Shown one piece after another: positions 27,137 to 36,044 of a DNA stretch of 64,000 nt; position 1 is the first letter of the stretch, and every line of letters starts with the position of its first letter. The notes under the pieces were generated by a model. That model did no database searches, was not told the DNA's origin, and saw only the letters and a program-made list of their open reading frames with translations. The stretch is from Sphingobacterium corticibacterium. GTDB taxonomy: Bacteria; Bacteroidota; Bacteroidia; Sphingobacteriales; Sphingobacteriaceae. A program made the translations under genes and the position numbers. Location: contig NZ_SGIT01000001.1 of NCBI RefSeq assembly GCF_004208525.1, positions 1,798,001 to 1,862,000 of the forward strand. The letters run 5' to 3'.

Positions 27137-29159
27137 ATATATCGAGTTGAATATGAAACGATGCTCCCCGACCTAATGTTGCGTCAATATCAAACTGTCC
27201 ATTTAATATTTCTACACGGTTACGGATATTAGAAATTCCTATTCCTTCTTTTTCAAATAGATCATTCTTGGCATCAAATCCACGGCCATTGTCCTCCACC
27301 GAAATAAAAAACTTCCCATCTTCTTCACGACATTGCACCCAAACCTGCGAAGCTCCGCTGTGTTTTACAGCGTTGGTTAACAGTTCCTGCACAATACGAT
27401 ACACCGCGATTTGAAAAGGTTGCGGATAATTGTCATTCAAGTTTGACGTCTGGAAATCTATCTTTAATTCAGCATTGCTCATGGCATTGCATAGATCCTT
27501 CAAAGCCGCTTCCAGCCCCATGTACAATAAGGACTCGGGCATCATATTACGTGCTACCCGGCGTAGTTCATTGACCGAATGGTCTAATTGATTGATAATG
27601 GTATATAATTCCATATGGGACTCCTTATTAATCTCTTGTTTGTCTACATTTGTAGCGACTGCGGATAATTTCAGTTTAACACTTGCCAACATGCCGCCCA
27701 AGCCATCATGCAGATCTCTAGCTATTCGACTACGTTCGCGTTCCTGTCCTTGCAGCATAGCATGATACAAATTCAGTTTTTCTTGCTGTCGATGGTTTTT
27801 AAGTTCTTCCTGTAACAGCAATTCTTTTTGTGCCGCTAACTTTTTTTTGTTTTTCAGCGCGTTATACCAAATATAGCTGACCACACCTAATATAATACTG
27901 GTTAGCAACAGAACACCCGCCAACATACGTGTATTTTGTAAGGAAAGTTGCTGTTTTTGGTTTTCGGTCTTTATCTGAAGAAATGCTTTCTCTTTTTCAG
28001 CCGTCTGGTATTTCTTTTCCAGCTCATGGATTTGTTCTTGGCTCTTATCAGAAAAAAGGGTATCGGACACATTTTTATATGCTTCGTACCATTTGACCGC
28101 CTCTTGGTATTGGCGTAATTCAGTAGCGGTAGTAGCTAGATTATAGTATACCATTTGCTTATTTCGCAAAGAGGATTTTTGCCGTACATAGGGCAATACC
28201 TCCAGCAACTTTTTCTTTGCGGGAGCGTATTGGTTATTCGCTTGGTAGGCCGCAAATTGGTCAAAAAGCAACGTAGCGACTAAATCGTCATTGTTCTGCA
28301 TTTTTGCTGCGGAGAGCCCGCTTTCGAAATGTGCATGTGCTTTCTCATAATTTTTTATCGCTGCCCAATGACTTCCCGAAACAGCGTGATATATTGGAAT
28401 GTAGGATGAGTTGGGAATTTGAACAGCCAACACGGCCGCACTGTCTATACATTCACCCGACTTACGATAATTTTTATGCAGCAACGCATTGCGTGCTGCA
28501 TTGATAAATAGTGTAAAACGCTCCTCTAAAGCCTTTTTCTTCCCTTTAAGTAATTGGAGCGCTTTGTTATAATAGTCATCTGCTTTTTCATAATCGCCTA
28601 AATTCATTAAATTCATGGCGACATTCTGATAGTTATTCCCTAGTAAAGAAGAGTCTCCGATACTTTTGGCTAAGGGAATGACTTTTTCTATTAGAATTTC
28701 TACATATTCATGTGCTTTACCTTCGCGTTGCAATAAAGCACCATAGCTCCCCCATAACCGTGCACGGTAACGTGACGCCTCCGCACGTTTTTCTTCCCCC
28801 ACATCTTTCAAGCTGCCTTCTGCCTCCATGTATTTTTGTTTGGCTTTGGCAGGATCGGCCTCAAAATAGACTGCGGCACGGTAAAAGCTTTTCAGTCCTT
28901 GATAATACCCCGAACTACCTGTCCTCCCTAAAACATTTTCAGCTTCGCGTATATAAGAAAGCGCTTGAGTTGTATCGTAATCTGACCAAAAAAAACTCAG
29001 ATCGAACAAGGCCTGTGCTTTTGTTTCGTGATCTCCTATTTGTTGAAGTTGCCGGTATAAACTATCACTATAGTGCTTTAGCTCCTCTTTCGATTGGCTA
29101 AATCCGGATGTTATTATAAACAACCAATACAAAATAAACAATCCGAGTTTGTGTGTCAT
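27129..29159 (-). CDS. TPR-containing sensor histidine kinase (676 aa)
   Basis: Membrane sensor kinase of the HisKA_3 class that phosphorylates the adjacent NarL-type regulator. A signal peptide (MTHKLGLFILYWLFIITS) precedes a periplasmic array of tetratricopeptide repeats (roughly 30-370), for example DYEKADDYYNKALQLLK and RQYQEAVKWYEAYKNV. A coiled segment, one membrane helix (MLAGVLLLTSIILGVVSYIW), a second coiled coil, and the dimerisation box IARDLHDGLGGML with His484 follow. The ATPase domain shows DNGRGFDAKN and GIGISNIRNRVEIL. The frame opens with GTG at 29174; ATG 29159 begins exactly at the signal peptide. The TPR sensor ligand is unknown. This architecture is common in Bacteroidota. 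Confidence 0.95.
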   Translation of the reverse strand: MTHKLGLFILYWLFIITSGFSQSKEELKHYSDSLYRQLQQIGDHETKAQALFDLSFFWSDYDTTQALSYIREAENVLGRTGSSGYYQGLKSFYRAAVYFEADPAKAKQKYMEAEGSLKDVGEEKRAEASRYRARLWGSYGALLQREGKAHEYVEILIEKVIPLAKSIGDSSLLGNNYQNVAMNLMNLGDYEKADDYYNKALQLLKGKKKALEERFTLFINAARNALLHKNYRKSGECIDSAAVLAVQIPNSSYIPIYHAVSGSHWAAIKNYEKAHAHFESGLSAAKMQNNDDLVATLLFDQFAAYQANNQYAPAKKKLLEVLPYVRQKSSLRNKQMVYYNLATTATELRQYQEAVKWYEAYKNVSDTLFSDKSQEQIHELEKKYQTAEKEKAFLQIKTENQKQQLSLQNTRMLAGVLLLTSIILGVVSYIWYNALKNKKKLAAQKELLLQEELKNHRQQEKLNLYHAMLQGQERERSRIARDLHDGLGGMLASVKLKLSAVATNVDKQEINKESHMELYTIINQLDHSVNELRRVARNMMPESLLYMGLEAALKDLCNAMSNAELKIDFQTSNLNDNYPQPFQIAVYRIVQELLTNAVKHSGASQVWVQCREEDGKFFISVEDNGRGFDAKNDLFEKEGIGISNIRNRVEILNGQFDIDATLGRGASFHIQLDIYG

Positions 29160-29208
29160 GTGAAATGTAATCACTGATTGTTTTTGAAATTACGGATAAA
29201 TATGCAAA

Positions 29209-29814
29209 CTAACAATCGGGAACCATACCCATAGTCATACCGTTAGGACCCCATATGGGAACCATGCGCATCTGACAGCCAGCTCCATCGTCGTCATTTT
29301 CAGTGATCTTACGACTGGTATCAAAATTAAGCTCCAACCTTGTTCCGTCGGGAAAGCTCTCCGTTTCTTCTTTGAATATGGCCACCATTTCCATTTGCCC
29401 GCTTTCCTTCTCCAATTTCCCTTCAAAGACCATATCTTGCGTTTCGGAAGTGAATTTTCCATTTATAATCTGATCAATAACCCTAAAATAGATACCGGAA
29501 CTTTCTTTTCCCATGTGGAAAGATTTGCTATCGAATTCTCCGCGTATCTTGATATTGATCTCGCCCAAGTCGTCGATATCCGACAGAAAAACGATAGAAA
29601 CAGAATCACTTGTCGCTTCGATAAGGGCAATACTCCCGTCTCCGGAGAGATCAAGTGCATTACCTTCATCCAACGAAATACGTCCTTGAACCGTTCCTTT
29701 ATAGGGTATGCCACCGTAGAGGCTATTAAAATCTTCATTTTCCCGAGCTGGATCATCATCTTTGGTACATCCCAAAAGCAGAATAGATACCATAAACCAC
29801 ATTATTTTTTTCAT
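29209..29814 (-). CDS. Hypothetical lipoprotein with Met/Cys-rich C-terminus (201 aa)
   Basis: Unrecognised secreted protein with lipobox LLGC (Cys16) followed by acidic residues. The body is predicted beta-rich: alternating strands such as KGTVQGRISLDEG, GSIALIEATSDSVSIVFLSD and EINIKIRGEFDS suggest a small beta-barrel. The last 24 residues hold two Cys and five Met (CQMRMVPIW, then MTMGMVPDC), which could bind a soft metal or form a disulfide loop. The gene lies upstream of the histidine kinase gene on the same strand with a 50-base gap, so cotranscription is possible, and is divergent from another small lipoprotein. Function unknown. Confidence 0.75.
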   Translation of the reverse strand: MKKIMWFMVSILLLGCTKDDDPARENEDFNSLYGGIPYKGTVQGRISLDEGNALDLSGDGSIALIEATSDSVSIVFLSDIDDLGEINIKIRGEFDSKSFHMGKESSGIYFRVIDQIINGKFTSETQDMVFEGKLEKESGQMEMVAIFKEETESFPDGTRLELNFDTSRKITENDDDGAGCQMRMVPIWGPNGMTMGMVPDC

Positions 29815-29943
29815 TTTTTCTAAACCTTTAAATCTCTACTTCAAAGTTACCATGGAATTCGAACGCATTCAATCCACGAAAACAAGGGTTTTTAAATTGC
29901 GGCACTACTATTGTAAAGTATTATAAAACAAATCTATATACTG

Positions 29944-30417
29944 ATGAAATATCTCATAATATTTGCTATCGCACTAGCATCATGTACAGGTAGCGGAAAT
30001 AGCAACAACGAGGAGCCAAAACATATTGACAGAGATACCATCAATGCAACGGTAGGCAACCGGCCGGAACAAAAATCTTATTGTTTTATCCGAACAGAAG
30101 GCGTTGACCAACAGGATACAACCACGGTAAAGCTAATTATAAATGCTAATAAGGTGGAAGGCGAGATGAATTGGATACCAAAAGAAAAAGACAGCCGTAA
30201 AGGAGTGTTGGTAGGGTCTATTGCCGGAGATGAGATCATGGCAATATGGCGTTATATGCAAGAAGGGATGAATGATTCTATGGCGGTAGCGTTCAAATTC
30301 GCGCCCGATCAATTGGCTCAAAAGCCACTAAAGATGAATACCAATACCGGTGTACAGGAGACTGACGAACATGCAGACTATACGTTGCTGTACACCCCGG
30401 TGGGGTGCGACGATTAA
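29944..30417 (+). CDS. Hypothetical small lipoprotein (157 aa)
   Basis: Short lipoprotein with lipobox ALASC (Cys14) and a low-complexity Ser/Asn/Glu linker after it. The body contains CFIRTEGVDQQDTTTVKLII, KVEGEMNWIPKEKDSRKG and IAGDEIMAIWRYMQEG, a pattern reminiscent of small beta-rich lipoproteins of Sphingobacteriaceae with no assigned function. The C-terminus TLLYTPVGCDD carries a single Cys, which might pair with the Cys in SYCFIR. It is divergent from the preceding lipoprotein gene (129-base gap) and ends with a strong terminator at 30468-30492, so it is a single-gene unit. Confidence 0.75.
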   Translation: MKYLIIFAIALASCTGSGNSNNEEPKHIDRDTINATVGNRPEQKSYCFIRTEGVDQQDTTTVKLIINANKVEGEMNWIPKEKDSRKGVLVGSIAGDEIMAIWRYMQEGMNDSMAVAFKFAPDQLAQKPLKMNTNTGVQETDEHADYTLLYTPVGCDD

Positions 30418-30467
30418 AGATTAACCATTTTACCTTGCGGAAATCCTATTTTTCCATCATACATCTT

Positions 30468-30492
30468 TAGCCCACATCGGGCTATTTTTTTT
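30468..30492 (+). terminator. Rho-independent terminator of the small lipoprotein gene
   Basis: TAGCCC (30468-30473) and GGGCTA (30479-30484) form a perfect 6-bp stem with a 5-base loop and are followed by eight T. This separates the lipoprotein gene from the carotenoid operon. Confidence 0.9.
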
Positions 30493-30540
30493 CACTACAC
30501 AAAAATAGTATAAAAAAGTTCTTTATTAAAACTAATAAGG

Positions 30541-30548
30541 TATATTTG
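30541..30548 (+). promoter_or_regulatory. Candidate -7 box of the carotenoid operon
   Basis: TATATTTG fits the Bacteroidota -7 consensus TAnnTTTG and lies 43 bases before the marR start. No good TTTG element is visible about 20 bases upstream, so this may be a weak or activator-dependent promoter. A similar TATATTTGC occurs at 62530 before the cryptochrome-like gene. Confidence 0.5.
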
Positions 30549-30590
30549 CGTTCTAATAACGGTGATTAAAGTATTAAAATATACCAATGA

Positions 30591-31268
30591 ATGGACTACA
30601 CGCTTCTAAAGGATATTATAAACCTAATGGAAAAGTTTGAAATGGAAAATAAAAACTATACAACAGATATATCAGGTTTCAAACATTGGATCTATGACGA
30701 AATGCGTTTACAGGAAAATAGCGTACATGAACCTGACTGGGAAGGTAAAGAAAACGGCCGTAGTCCAGAGAGTGTTATCAATACGCTGATTGTACATATG
30801 AATAGGTATGCAAAAACCTATTCCAAATCTGCCATGCATAATTCCGAATTTTCTACACAAGAAGAGTTTATTTATCTCATCAATCTGAATGCCTTTGGTT
30901 CTATGACGAAGATGGAACTTATTAAAAAAAATATTCAAGATAAGCCTACCGGTATGCAAATTATCAATAGGCTTATCGCGCAGGGTTGGATAATACAAAA
31001 AGATTCAGAAACGGATAAAAGAAGTAAAATAATCACCATTTCACCTTCTGGCATAAACGCATTGGATAAGCAGATGGATAAAATCCGACAGGCTACCAAG
31101 ATTGTAACGGGAAACCTGGATCATGTAGAGAAAATGGAATTAATAAGGTTATTGAATAAACTGGATCATTTTCACAAGCCTATATTTCTACGAAATATCG
31201 AAAACTCCGAATTGCTGGATAGCGTAACGAGAACATATTTATCGGATAAACAGGTAAAAGATGCGTAA
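30591..31268 (+). CDS. MarR-family regulator heading the carotenoid operon (225 aa)
   Basis: Winged-helix regulator of the MarR family, probably controlling the carotenoid genes it precedes. An N-terminal extension of about 60 residues precedes the helical dimer region. The DNA-binding part reads FGSMTKMELIKKNIQDKPTG, then MQIINRLIAQGWIIQKDSE and the wing RSKIITISPSGINALDKQM. It is longer than classic MarR proteins (about 140-160 aa). The gene overlaps crtI by 8 bases, so it is translated as part of the operon and may be autoregulatory. MarR-like regulators head carotenoid loci in several Bacteroidota; the ligand or signal is not known from sequence. Confidence 0.87.
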   Translation: MDYTLLKDIINLMEKFEMENKNYTTDISGFKHWIYDEMRLQENSVHEPDWEGKENGRSPESVINTLIVHMNRYAKTYSKSAMHNSEFSTQEEFIYLINLNAFGSMTKMELIKKNIQDKPTGMQIINRLIAQGWIIQKDSETDKRSKIITISPSGINALDKQMDKIRQATKIVTGNLDHVEKMELIRLLNKLDHFHKPIFLRNIENSELLDSVTRTYLSDKQVKDA

Positions 31269-32754
31269 AAAAATAGCGATCATCGGCTCTGGTTTTTCCG
31301 GAATATCTGCTGCTGCCTATGCTGCAAAAGCAGGCAACGAGGTGCACGTCTTTGAGCAGCATGCTCAGCCTGGAGGTAGGGCAAGACAATTTTCCACAGA
31401 ACAGGGTTACGTTTTCGATATGGGGCCAAGTTGGTATTGGATGCCAGACATTATGGAAAACTTCTTTGCTGATTTTGGGTGCAAAACAGCTGATTTCTTT
31501 GAATTGATTTCCTTAAATCCACAATTTGAGATGATTTTTGCTGACGATAAAATTTCTATACCCGAGCGGTACGAAGACTTAAAAGACTTATTTGGACGGA
31601 TAGAGGTTGGAGCAGATCGTCAATTGGAAAGATTTATGCAGTCTGCAAAATTTAAGTATGAAGTCGGTATGCAGGATTTCGTTAATAAGCCTTGCCACAA
31701 CTGGTTAGAATTTGCCTCTCCAAAAATTGCCAAAAGTGTTTTCAAACTTGATTTACTAACAAATTTTAGGACGTATGTTGCTAAATATTTTACCGATAAA
31801 AAATTACGGGCTTTAATGGAGTTTCCCGTGATATTTCTGGGTGCTTCTCCTAAACATATTCCGGCGTTATATAGCTTAATGAATTATGGAGGATACGCCT
31901 TAGGGACACACTACCCTATGGGTGGTTTTTATCAATTGGTATTAGCTATGCAAAAAGTGTCAGAGAATCAAGGAGCGGTTTTTCATTTCAATCACACGAT
32001 CGAAAAAATAAATGTGGCAAACGGCAAAATAACGTCACTCACTATTAATGGAGCCTATCACGAATTTGACGCGGTCATTGCGTCTTCCGATTATCACCAC
32101 ACGGAGACTCTTTTGCCCGAAGAGCTCCGGAACTATGACGAAAAATATTGGCAGCGGCGTACTTTTGCCCCATCCTGTCTGCTCTATTATTTAGGGATCA
32201 AGGCCCCCATCCCAAATCTAAAACACCATACCCTGTTTTTTGAACATGATTTGGATGAGCATATCGATTGTATCTATAACGAAAAAAAATGGCCCGAAAA
32301 ATCGTTGTTTTATGCTTGTTGCCCCTCAAAAACAGACGCAAATGTTGCTCCACAGAACAGCGAAAATCTGTTTCTACTTATGCCTTTGGCTATCGGAATC
32401 GAAGATGGAGAAGAAACACGGGAAAGATACTTGAAAGAAATGCTTCTAAGAGTGGAACGCCATACAGGCACAACCGATTTATTTTCGAAGATTGAATATA
32501 AGAAAAGTTATTGCATTAGTGATTTTATATCGGATTATAATGCTTATGGTGGTAACGCTTATGGCCTTGCCAATACCTTAACACAGACAGCCGTATGGAA
32601 GCCCAAAATTAAAAACAAGAAAATATGCAACTTATTTTATACCGGTCAATTGACCGTTCCCGGCCCAGGAGTACCTCCTTCTATTATCTCGGGAAAAATA
32701 GCAGCCAACGAAATCCACCATCTAAAAATAAAAAGCTATGAAAAGATTATTTGA
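31261..32754 (+). CDS. crtI: Phytoene desaturase, CrtI type (lycopene-forming)
   Basis: FAD-dependent enzyme converting phytoene to lycopene by successive desaturations. It has the N-terminal dinucleotide fold IAIIGSGFSGISAAAYAAKAG, the HVFEQHAQPGGRARQF segment and GYVFDMGPSWYWMPD, all characteristic of CrtI. The C-terminal carotenoid desaturase signature is LTVPGPGVPPSIISGKIAAN. The length of 497 aa is typical. Start ATG 31261 overlaps the regulator gene by 8 bases, and the 3' end overlaps crtB by 17 bases. Membrane-associated action on phytoene produced by the next gene's enzyme is expected. Confidence 0.97.
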   Translation: MRKKIAIIGSGFSGISAAAYAAKAGNEVHVFEQHAQPGGRARQFSTEQGYVFDMGPSWYWMPDIMENFFADFGCKTADFFELISLNPQFEMIFADDKISIPERYEDLKDLFGRIEVGADRQLERFMQSAKFKYEVGMQDFVNKPCHNWLEFASPKIAKSVFKLDLLTNFRTYVAKYFTDKKLRALMEFPVIFLGASPKHIPALYSLMNYGGYALGTHYPMGGFYQLVLAMQKVSENQGAVFHFNHTIEKINVANGKITSLTINGAYHEFDAVIASSDYHHTETLLPEELRNYDEKYWQRRTFAPSCLLYYLGIKAPIPNLKHHTLFFEHDLDEHIDCIYNEKKWPEKSLFYACCPSKTDANVAPQNSENLFLLMPLAIGIEDGEETRERYLKEMLLRVERHTGTTDLFSKIEYKKSYCISDFISDYNAYGGNAYGLANTLTQTAVWKPKIKNKKICNLFYTGQLTVPGPGVPPSIISGKIAANEIHHLKIKSYEKII

Positions 32755-33574
32755 TGAGTTAGCTTACGAAGTAAGTAAAAAAACGACTGAAAAATACAGC
32801 ACCAGTTTTTCGTTAGGTATCTTAGCCCTGAGCCCTACGATCCGCCGAGCAGTTTATGCTATTTATGGATACGTAAGATTGGCAGATGAGATTGTGGACA
32901 GTTTTCATGGTTATGACAAAAAAAAGTTACTCGATAGGCTCAAAATAGAAACGGATATTGCGTTAGCAGAAGGGATTGCATTAAATCCTATTTTACAATC
33001 ATTCCAGGAAGTGGTTAATAAATACCACATTGACAAAACGCTCATCAAGCGATTTCTTCACAGCATGGAAATGGATCTACAAAAGATGGATTACAACTCG
33101 GAACTGTACAAGGATTATATCTACGGATCTGCCGAGGTGGTGGGCTTGATGTGTTTGCAGGTATTTATTGAGGGCGATAAAAAGCAATACGAAGAGTTAA
33201 AACCCTATGCGATGAAGTTGGGTTCAGCATTTCAGAAAGTAAATTTTTTAAGGGATCTGAAAGACGATTACCAAACATTGGGACGCACTTATTTTCCTGG
33301 TATCGACATGTGTGCATTTGATAACAGCGTAAAGAGTCAAATCGAGAATGAAATTGAAACGGAATTTAGGGAGGCCCTGATTGGTATTAAGAAACTTCCT
33401 ACTTCCTCTATGTTCGGTGTGTACTTAGCTTACAAATACTACCTTTCGTTGTTCTGCAAGATTAAAAAGAAATCATCTGAAGATATCTTGGAAAACAGAA
33501 TTAGAATTCCAAATACACAGAAAGTATTCGTTGCACTCACCAGCTATTTACGTTATAAAATGGCTTTCCTATGA
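32738..33574 (+). CDS. crtB: Phytoene synthase
   Basis: Condenses two geranylgeranyl diphosphates to phytoene, the first committed step of carotenoid synthesis. The first Asp-rich substrate motif is YVRLADEIVDS and the second is LRDLKDDYQTLGRTYFP, both with the metal-binding Asp residues in place. The 278-aa length is normal. It overlaps crtI by 17 bases at its start and crtZ by 4 bases at its end (ATGA type), consistent with translational coupling. No geranylgeranyl diphosphate synthase gene is in the window; the isomerase gene idi at the operon end supplies precursor balance. Confidence 0.97.
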   Translation: MKRLFDELAYEVSKKTTEKYSTSFSLGILALSPTIRRAVYAIYGYVRLADEIVDSFHGYDKKKLLDRLKIETDIALAEGIALNPILQSFQEVVNKYHIDKTLIKRFLHSMEMDLQKMDYNSELYKDYIYGSAEVVGLMCLQVFIEGDKKQYEELKPYAMKLGSAFQKVNFLRDLKDDYQTLGRTYFPGIDMCAFDNSVKSQIENEIETEFREALIGIKKLPTSSMFGVYLAYKYYLSLFCKIKKKSSEDILENRIRIPNTQKVFVALTSYLRYKMAFL

Positions 33575-34026
33575 TGAATTTTATAATCATACTCCTCGTT
33601 TTTATATTGATGGAAGGTGCTACTTGGCTTATTCATAAATATATTATGCACGGTTTTCTCTGGCGTTTACATAAAGACCATCACGACCATAACCACGATA
33701 GTTCGTTAGAGCGGAACGATTGGTTCTTTGTCATATTTGCCACGCCTGCTATTGCACTGATGTACTTCGGAGCAGAGGCGGGATACAATTATCTATTTTA
33801 CATGGGGGTTGGTATCACATTATACGGTGCGGCTTATTTTTTTGTACACGATATATTTATACACCAACGTATAAAAGTTTTGAGAGATACCAAGAATCCG
33901 TATTTACTATCTATCAGGAGAGCACATAAGCAACATCACAAACACACGGGGAAGGAACGCGGTGAGTGTTTTGGATTTTTATGGGTACCTGTCAAATATT
34001 TTAAAATGTACTTCAACAAAAAATAA
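33571..34026 (+). CDS. crtZ: Beta-carotene hydroxylase, CrtZ type
   Basis: Membrane di-iron hydroxylase adding 3-hydroxyl groups to beta-carotene rings to give cryptoxanthin and zeaxanthin. The histidine clusters of the fatty acid hydroxylase superfamily are present: HKYIMH, HKDHHDHNHD, HDIFIHQR and RRAHKQHHKH. At 151 aa it has the short form typical of bacterial CrtZ, with membrane helices at the N-terminus (FIIILLVFILMEGATWLI) and in the middle. It overlaps crtB by 4 bases and crtY by 1 base. Product assignment as zeaxanthin is inference from CrtZ plus a cyclase and the absence of a ketolase gene. Confidence 0.95.
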   Translation: MMNFIIILLVFILMEGATWLIHKYIMHGFLWRLHKDHHDHNHDSSLERNDWFFVIFATPAIALMYFGAEAGYNYLFYMGVGITLYGAAYFFVHDIFIHQRIKVLRDTKNPYLLSIRRAHKQHHKHTGKERGECFGFLWVPVKYFKMYFNKK

Positions 34027-34730
34027 TGTTACAGCCCTATACTTATCTATTGATTAACTTCTTCACGATCATTGTTTGCTTTATCGCATCTTTTGACAGG
34101 AGAATTCAATTTCACAAACACTTCGGCACCTTTCTGCTTTCAGGTACGATTGTCGCTATCCCATTTATCGCTTGGGATATCTGGTTTACGGCTCGTGGTG
34201 TCTGGTGGTTCAATACGAATTATACGTTGGGGATTATACTAGCCGGATTACCGATCGAAGAATGGTTGTTTTTTATTTGTATTCCTTTTTCCTGCATCTT
34301 CACTTATTTCTGCTTGGACAAATTTTTCAATTTAACGTGGCTCAGTGCTTTTAATAACATTATTGTCTTTGTGAGTGTGATTATATTATCTGTTATAGCC
34401 TTATTGAATGATGATAAAATATACACCCTTGTAACAGCAATCACCGCCATAGCCACACTTGTGTATTTACATCTTATTGCCCGAGTGGACTGGATAGGCA
34501 AAGCATCGTTGGTATTCACCGTATTATTATTAGGCTTTTTCCCGGTTAACGGTATCCTAACCGGCACAGGGCTAGATGCGCCAATCGTAAACTATAACCC
34601 TACTGATTTTTTAGGAATAAGAATCCTGACGATTCCCATTGAAGACGCTGTTTATGGTTACACACAGTTTTTGTTGGTTCTCTATTTTTTCAAACTATTT
34701 CAACGTAAACAATATGGTGGCAAAAAATAA
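34026..34730 (+). CDS. crtY: Lycopene cyclase, fused CrtYc-CrtYd type (234 aa)
   Basis: Integral membrane cyclase converting lycopene to beta-carotene. It is not the soluble FAD-type CrtY but the fused form of the heterodimeric CrtYc/CrtYd cyclases found in Bacteroidota and Actinobacteria. It has about seven membrane helices and two copies of the family pattern: an Asp/Trp segment (IAWDIWFTARGVWWFN) followed by LPIEEWLFFI, and in the second half TIPIEDAVYGY, which repeats the PxE(E/D) motif. It overlaps the photolyase gene by 17 bases at its 3' end. CrtYcd is the more exact description of the gene. Confidence 0.93.
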   Translation: MLQPYTYLLINFFTIIVCFIASFDRRIQFHKHFGTFLLSGTIVAIPFIAWDIWFTARGVWWFNTNYTLGIILAGLPIEEWLFFICIPFSCIFTYFCLDKFFNLTWLSAFNNIIVFVSVIILSVIALLNDDKIYTLVTAITAIATLVYLHLIARVDWIGKASLVFTVLLLGFFPVNGILTGTGLDAPIVNYNPTDFLGIRILTIPIEDAVYGYTQFLLVLYFFKLFQRKQYGGKK

Positions 34731-36015
34731 AATTTCGCTGTTTTGGTTTCGTAGAGATTTACGCTTAACGGATAACGTAGGCCTATATCGGGCTCTTTCT
34801 TCAGAATTTTCTGTTTTGCCTATTTTTATTTTCGATCAAAATATATTGGATAGATTGACCAATAAAAATGATAGGCGGGTAGATTATATCCATCAAGTAC
34901 TTACACACATCAATGTGCTTTTAAAATCACAGGGTTCTGCTCTCAAAACTTTTTATGGAGCCCCACTTGATATCTTTAAAATGCTGGTCGACAAATTTGC
35001 AATCCAAACTGTTTTTTGCAATAGGGATTATGAACCTAGTGCTATCCGGCGCGATACAGAAATATATAATTTTTTAAATGAACGTGACATTCGTTTTCAA
35101 GCGTTCAAAGATCAGGTGATTTTTGACAAAAATGATATCGTAAAAAATGATAGCTCGCCTTATACAATATACACGCCGTATGCCAAAAAGTGGAGGGAAA
35201 AATTAAACGCTGAACACTATAAATTGTATAACATAAAATTAGAAAATCTATATCCGCTATCTTTTTCGGAAATCCTTTCTTTACATGACATTGGATTTAA
35301 AAAGACAGATATAGTTTTTGAAAATCCTACTTTAGAAGCTGCCATCATTGATAATTACGACAAATTTCGGGACTATCCTGCTCTGCAAAAAACAACACAG
35401 TTAGGCATTGCTTTACGATTTGGCACAATAAGCATTCGAAAGTGTGTCGCTTTTGCTATCAAACACAATCAAACCTGGCTATCCGAGCTGATCTGGAGGG
35501 AGTTTTTTATGCAAATCCTTTATCATTTTCCGGCTGTTGAGCGGGAGTCGTTCAAAAAGCAATATGATCGTATTAAATGGCGGAATGATGAAACTGAATT
35601 TGAGAAATGGTGTAGTGGTAAAACGGGATTTCCAATGGTGGATGCAGGTATGCGACAACTTAATGAAACGGGGTATATGCATAATCGTGTAAGGATGGTT
35701 GCTGCCAGTTTTTTATGCAAGCATCTGCTTGTAGACTGGCGTTGGGGCGAAGCCTACTTTGCTGAAAAACTTAACGATTACGATCTATCTGCGAACAATG
35801 GAAATTGGCAATGGGCAGCGGGATCGGGTTGCGATGCCGCGCCTTATTTTCGGATCTTTAATCCTACTACCCAGACAGAAAAATTCGATAAAAATTTAGA
35901 ATATATAAAAAAATGGTTGCCTGAGTTCGGAACCGATGCCTACCCTCCACCAATAGTTGAACACAGCTTTGCAAGAGACAGAGCGCTGCGCGTATATGGA
36001 GAAGCGTTAAAATGA
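34714..36015 (+). CDS. phr: Cryptochrome/photolyase family, probable CPD photolyase (433 aa)
   Basis: Light-driven DNA repair flavoprotein that reverses cyclobutane pyrimidine dimers. The N-terminal photolyase domain starts ISLFWFRRDLRLTDN. The C-terminal FAD domain is fully canonical: ELIWREFFMQIL, KTGFPMVDAGMRQL, TGYMHNRVRMVAASFLCKH, DWRWGEAYFAEKLNDYDL and NNGNWQWAAG. The frame opens at a TTG at 34639 inside crtY; ATG 34714 directly precedes the conserved start (MVAKNKISLFWF). The start overlaps the crtY end by 17 bases, so the gene is locked into the carotenoid operon, a logical pairing of photoprotection and photorepair. A repair photolyase is more likely than a pure photoreceptor. Confidence 0.93.
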   Translation: MVAKNKISLFWFRRDLRLTDNVGLYRALSSEFSVLPIFIFDQNILDRLTNKNDRRVDYIHQVLTHINVLLKSQGSALKTFYGAPLDIFKMLVDKFAIQTVFCNRDYEPSAIRRDTEIYNFLNERDIRFQAFKDQVIFDKNDIVKNDSSPYTIYTPYAKKWREKLNAEHYKLYNIKLENLYPLSFSEILSLHDIGFKKTDIVFENPTLEAAIIDNYDKFRDYPALQKTTQLGIALRFGTISIRKCVAFAIKHNQTWLSELIWREFFMQILYHFPAVERESFKKQYDRIKWRNDETEFEKWCSGKTGFPMVDAGMRQLNETGYMHNRVRMVAASFLCKHLLVDWRWGEAYFAEKLNDYDLSANNGNWQWAAGSGCDAAPYFRIFNPTTQTEKFDKNLEYIKKWLPEFGTDAYPPPIVEHSFARDRALRVYGEALK

Positions 36016-36044
36016 ATTATTCAGAACCATGTTGAACTGCAAAA

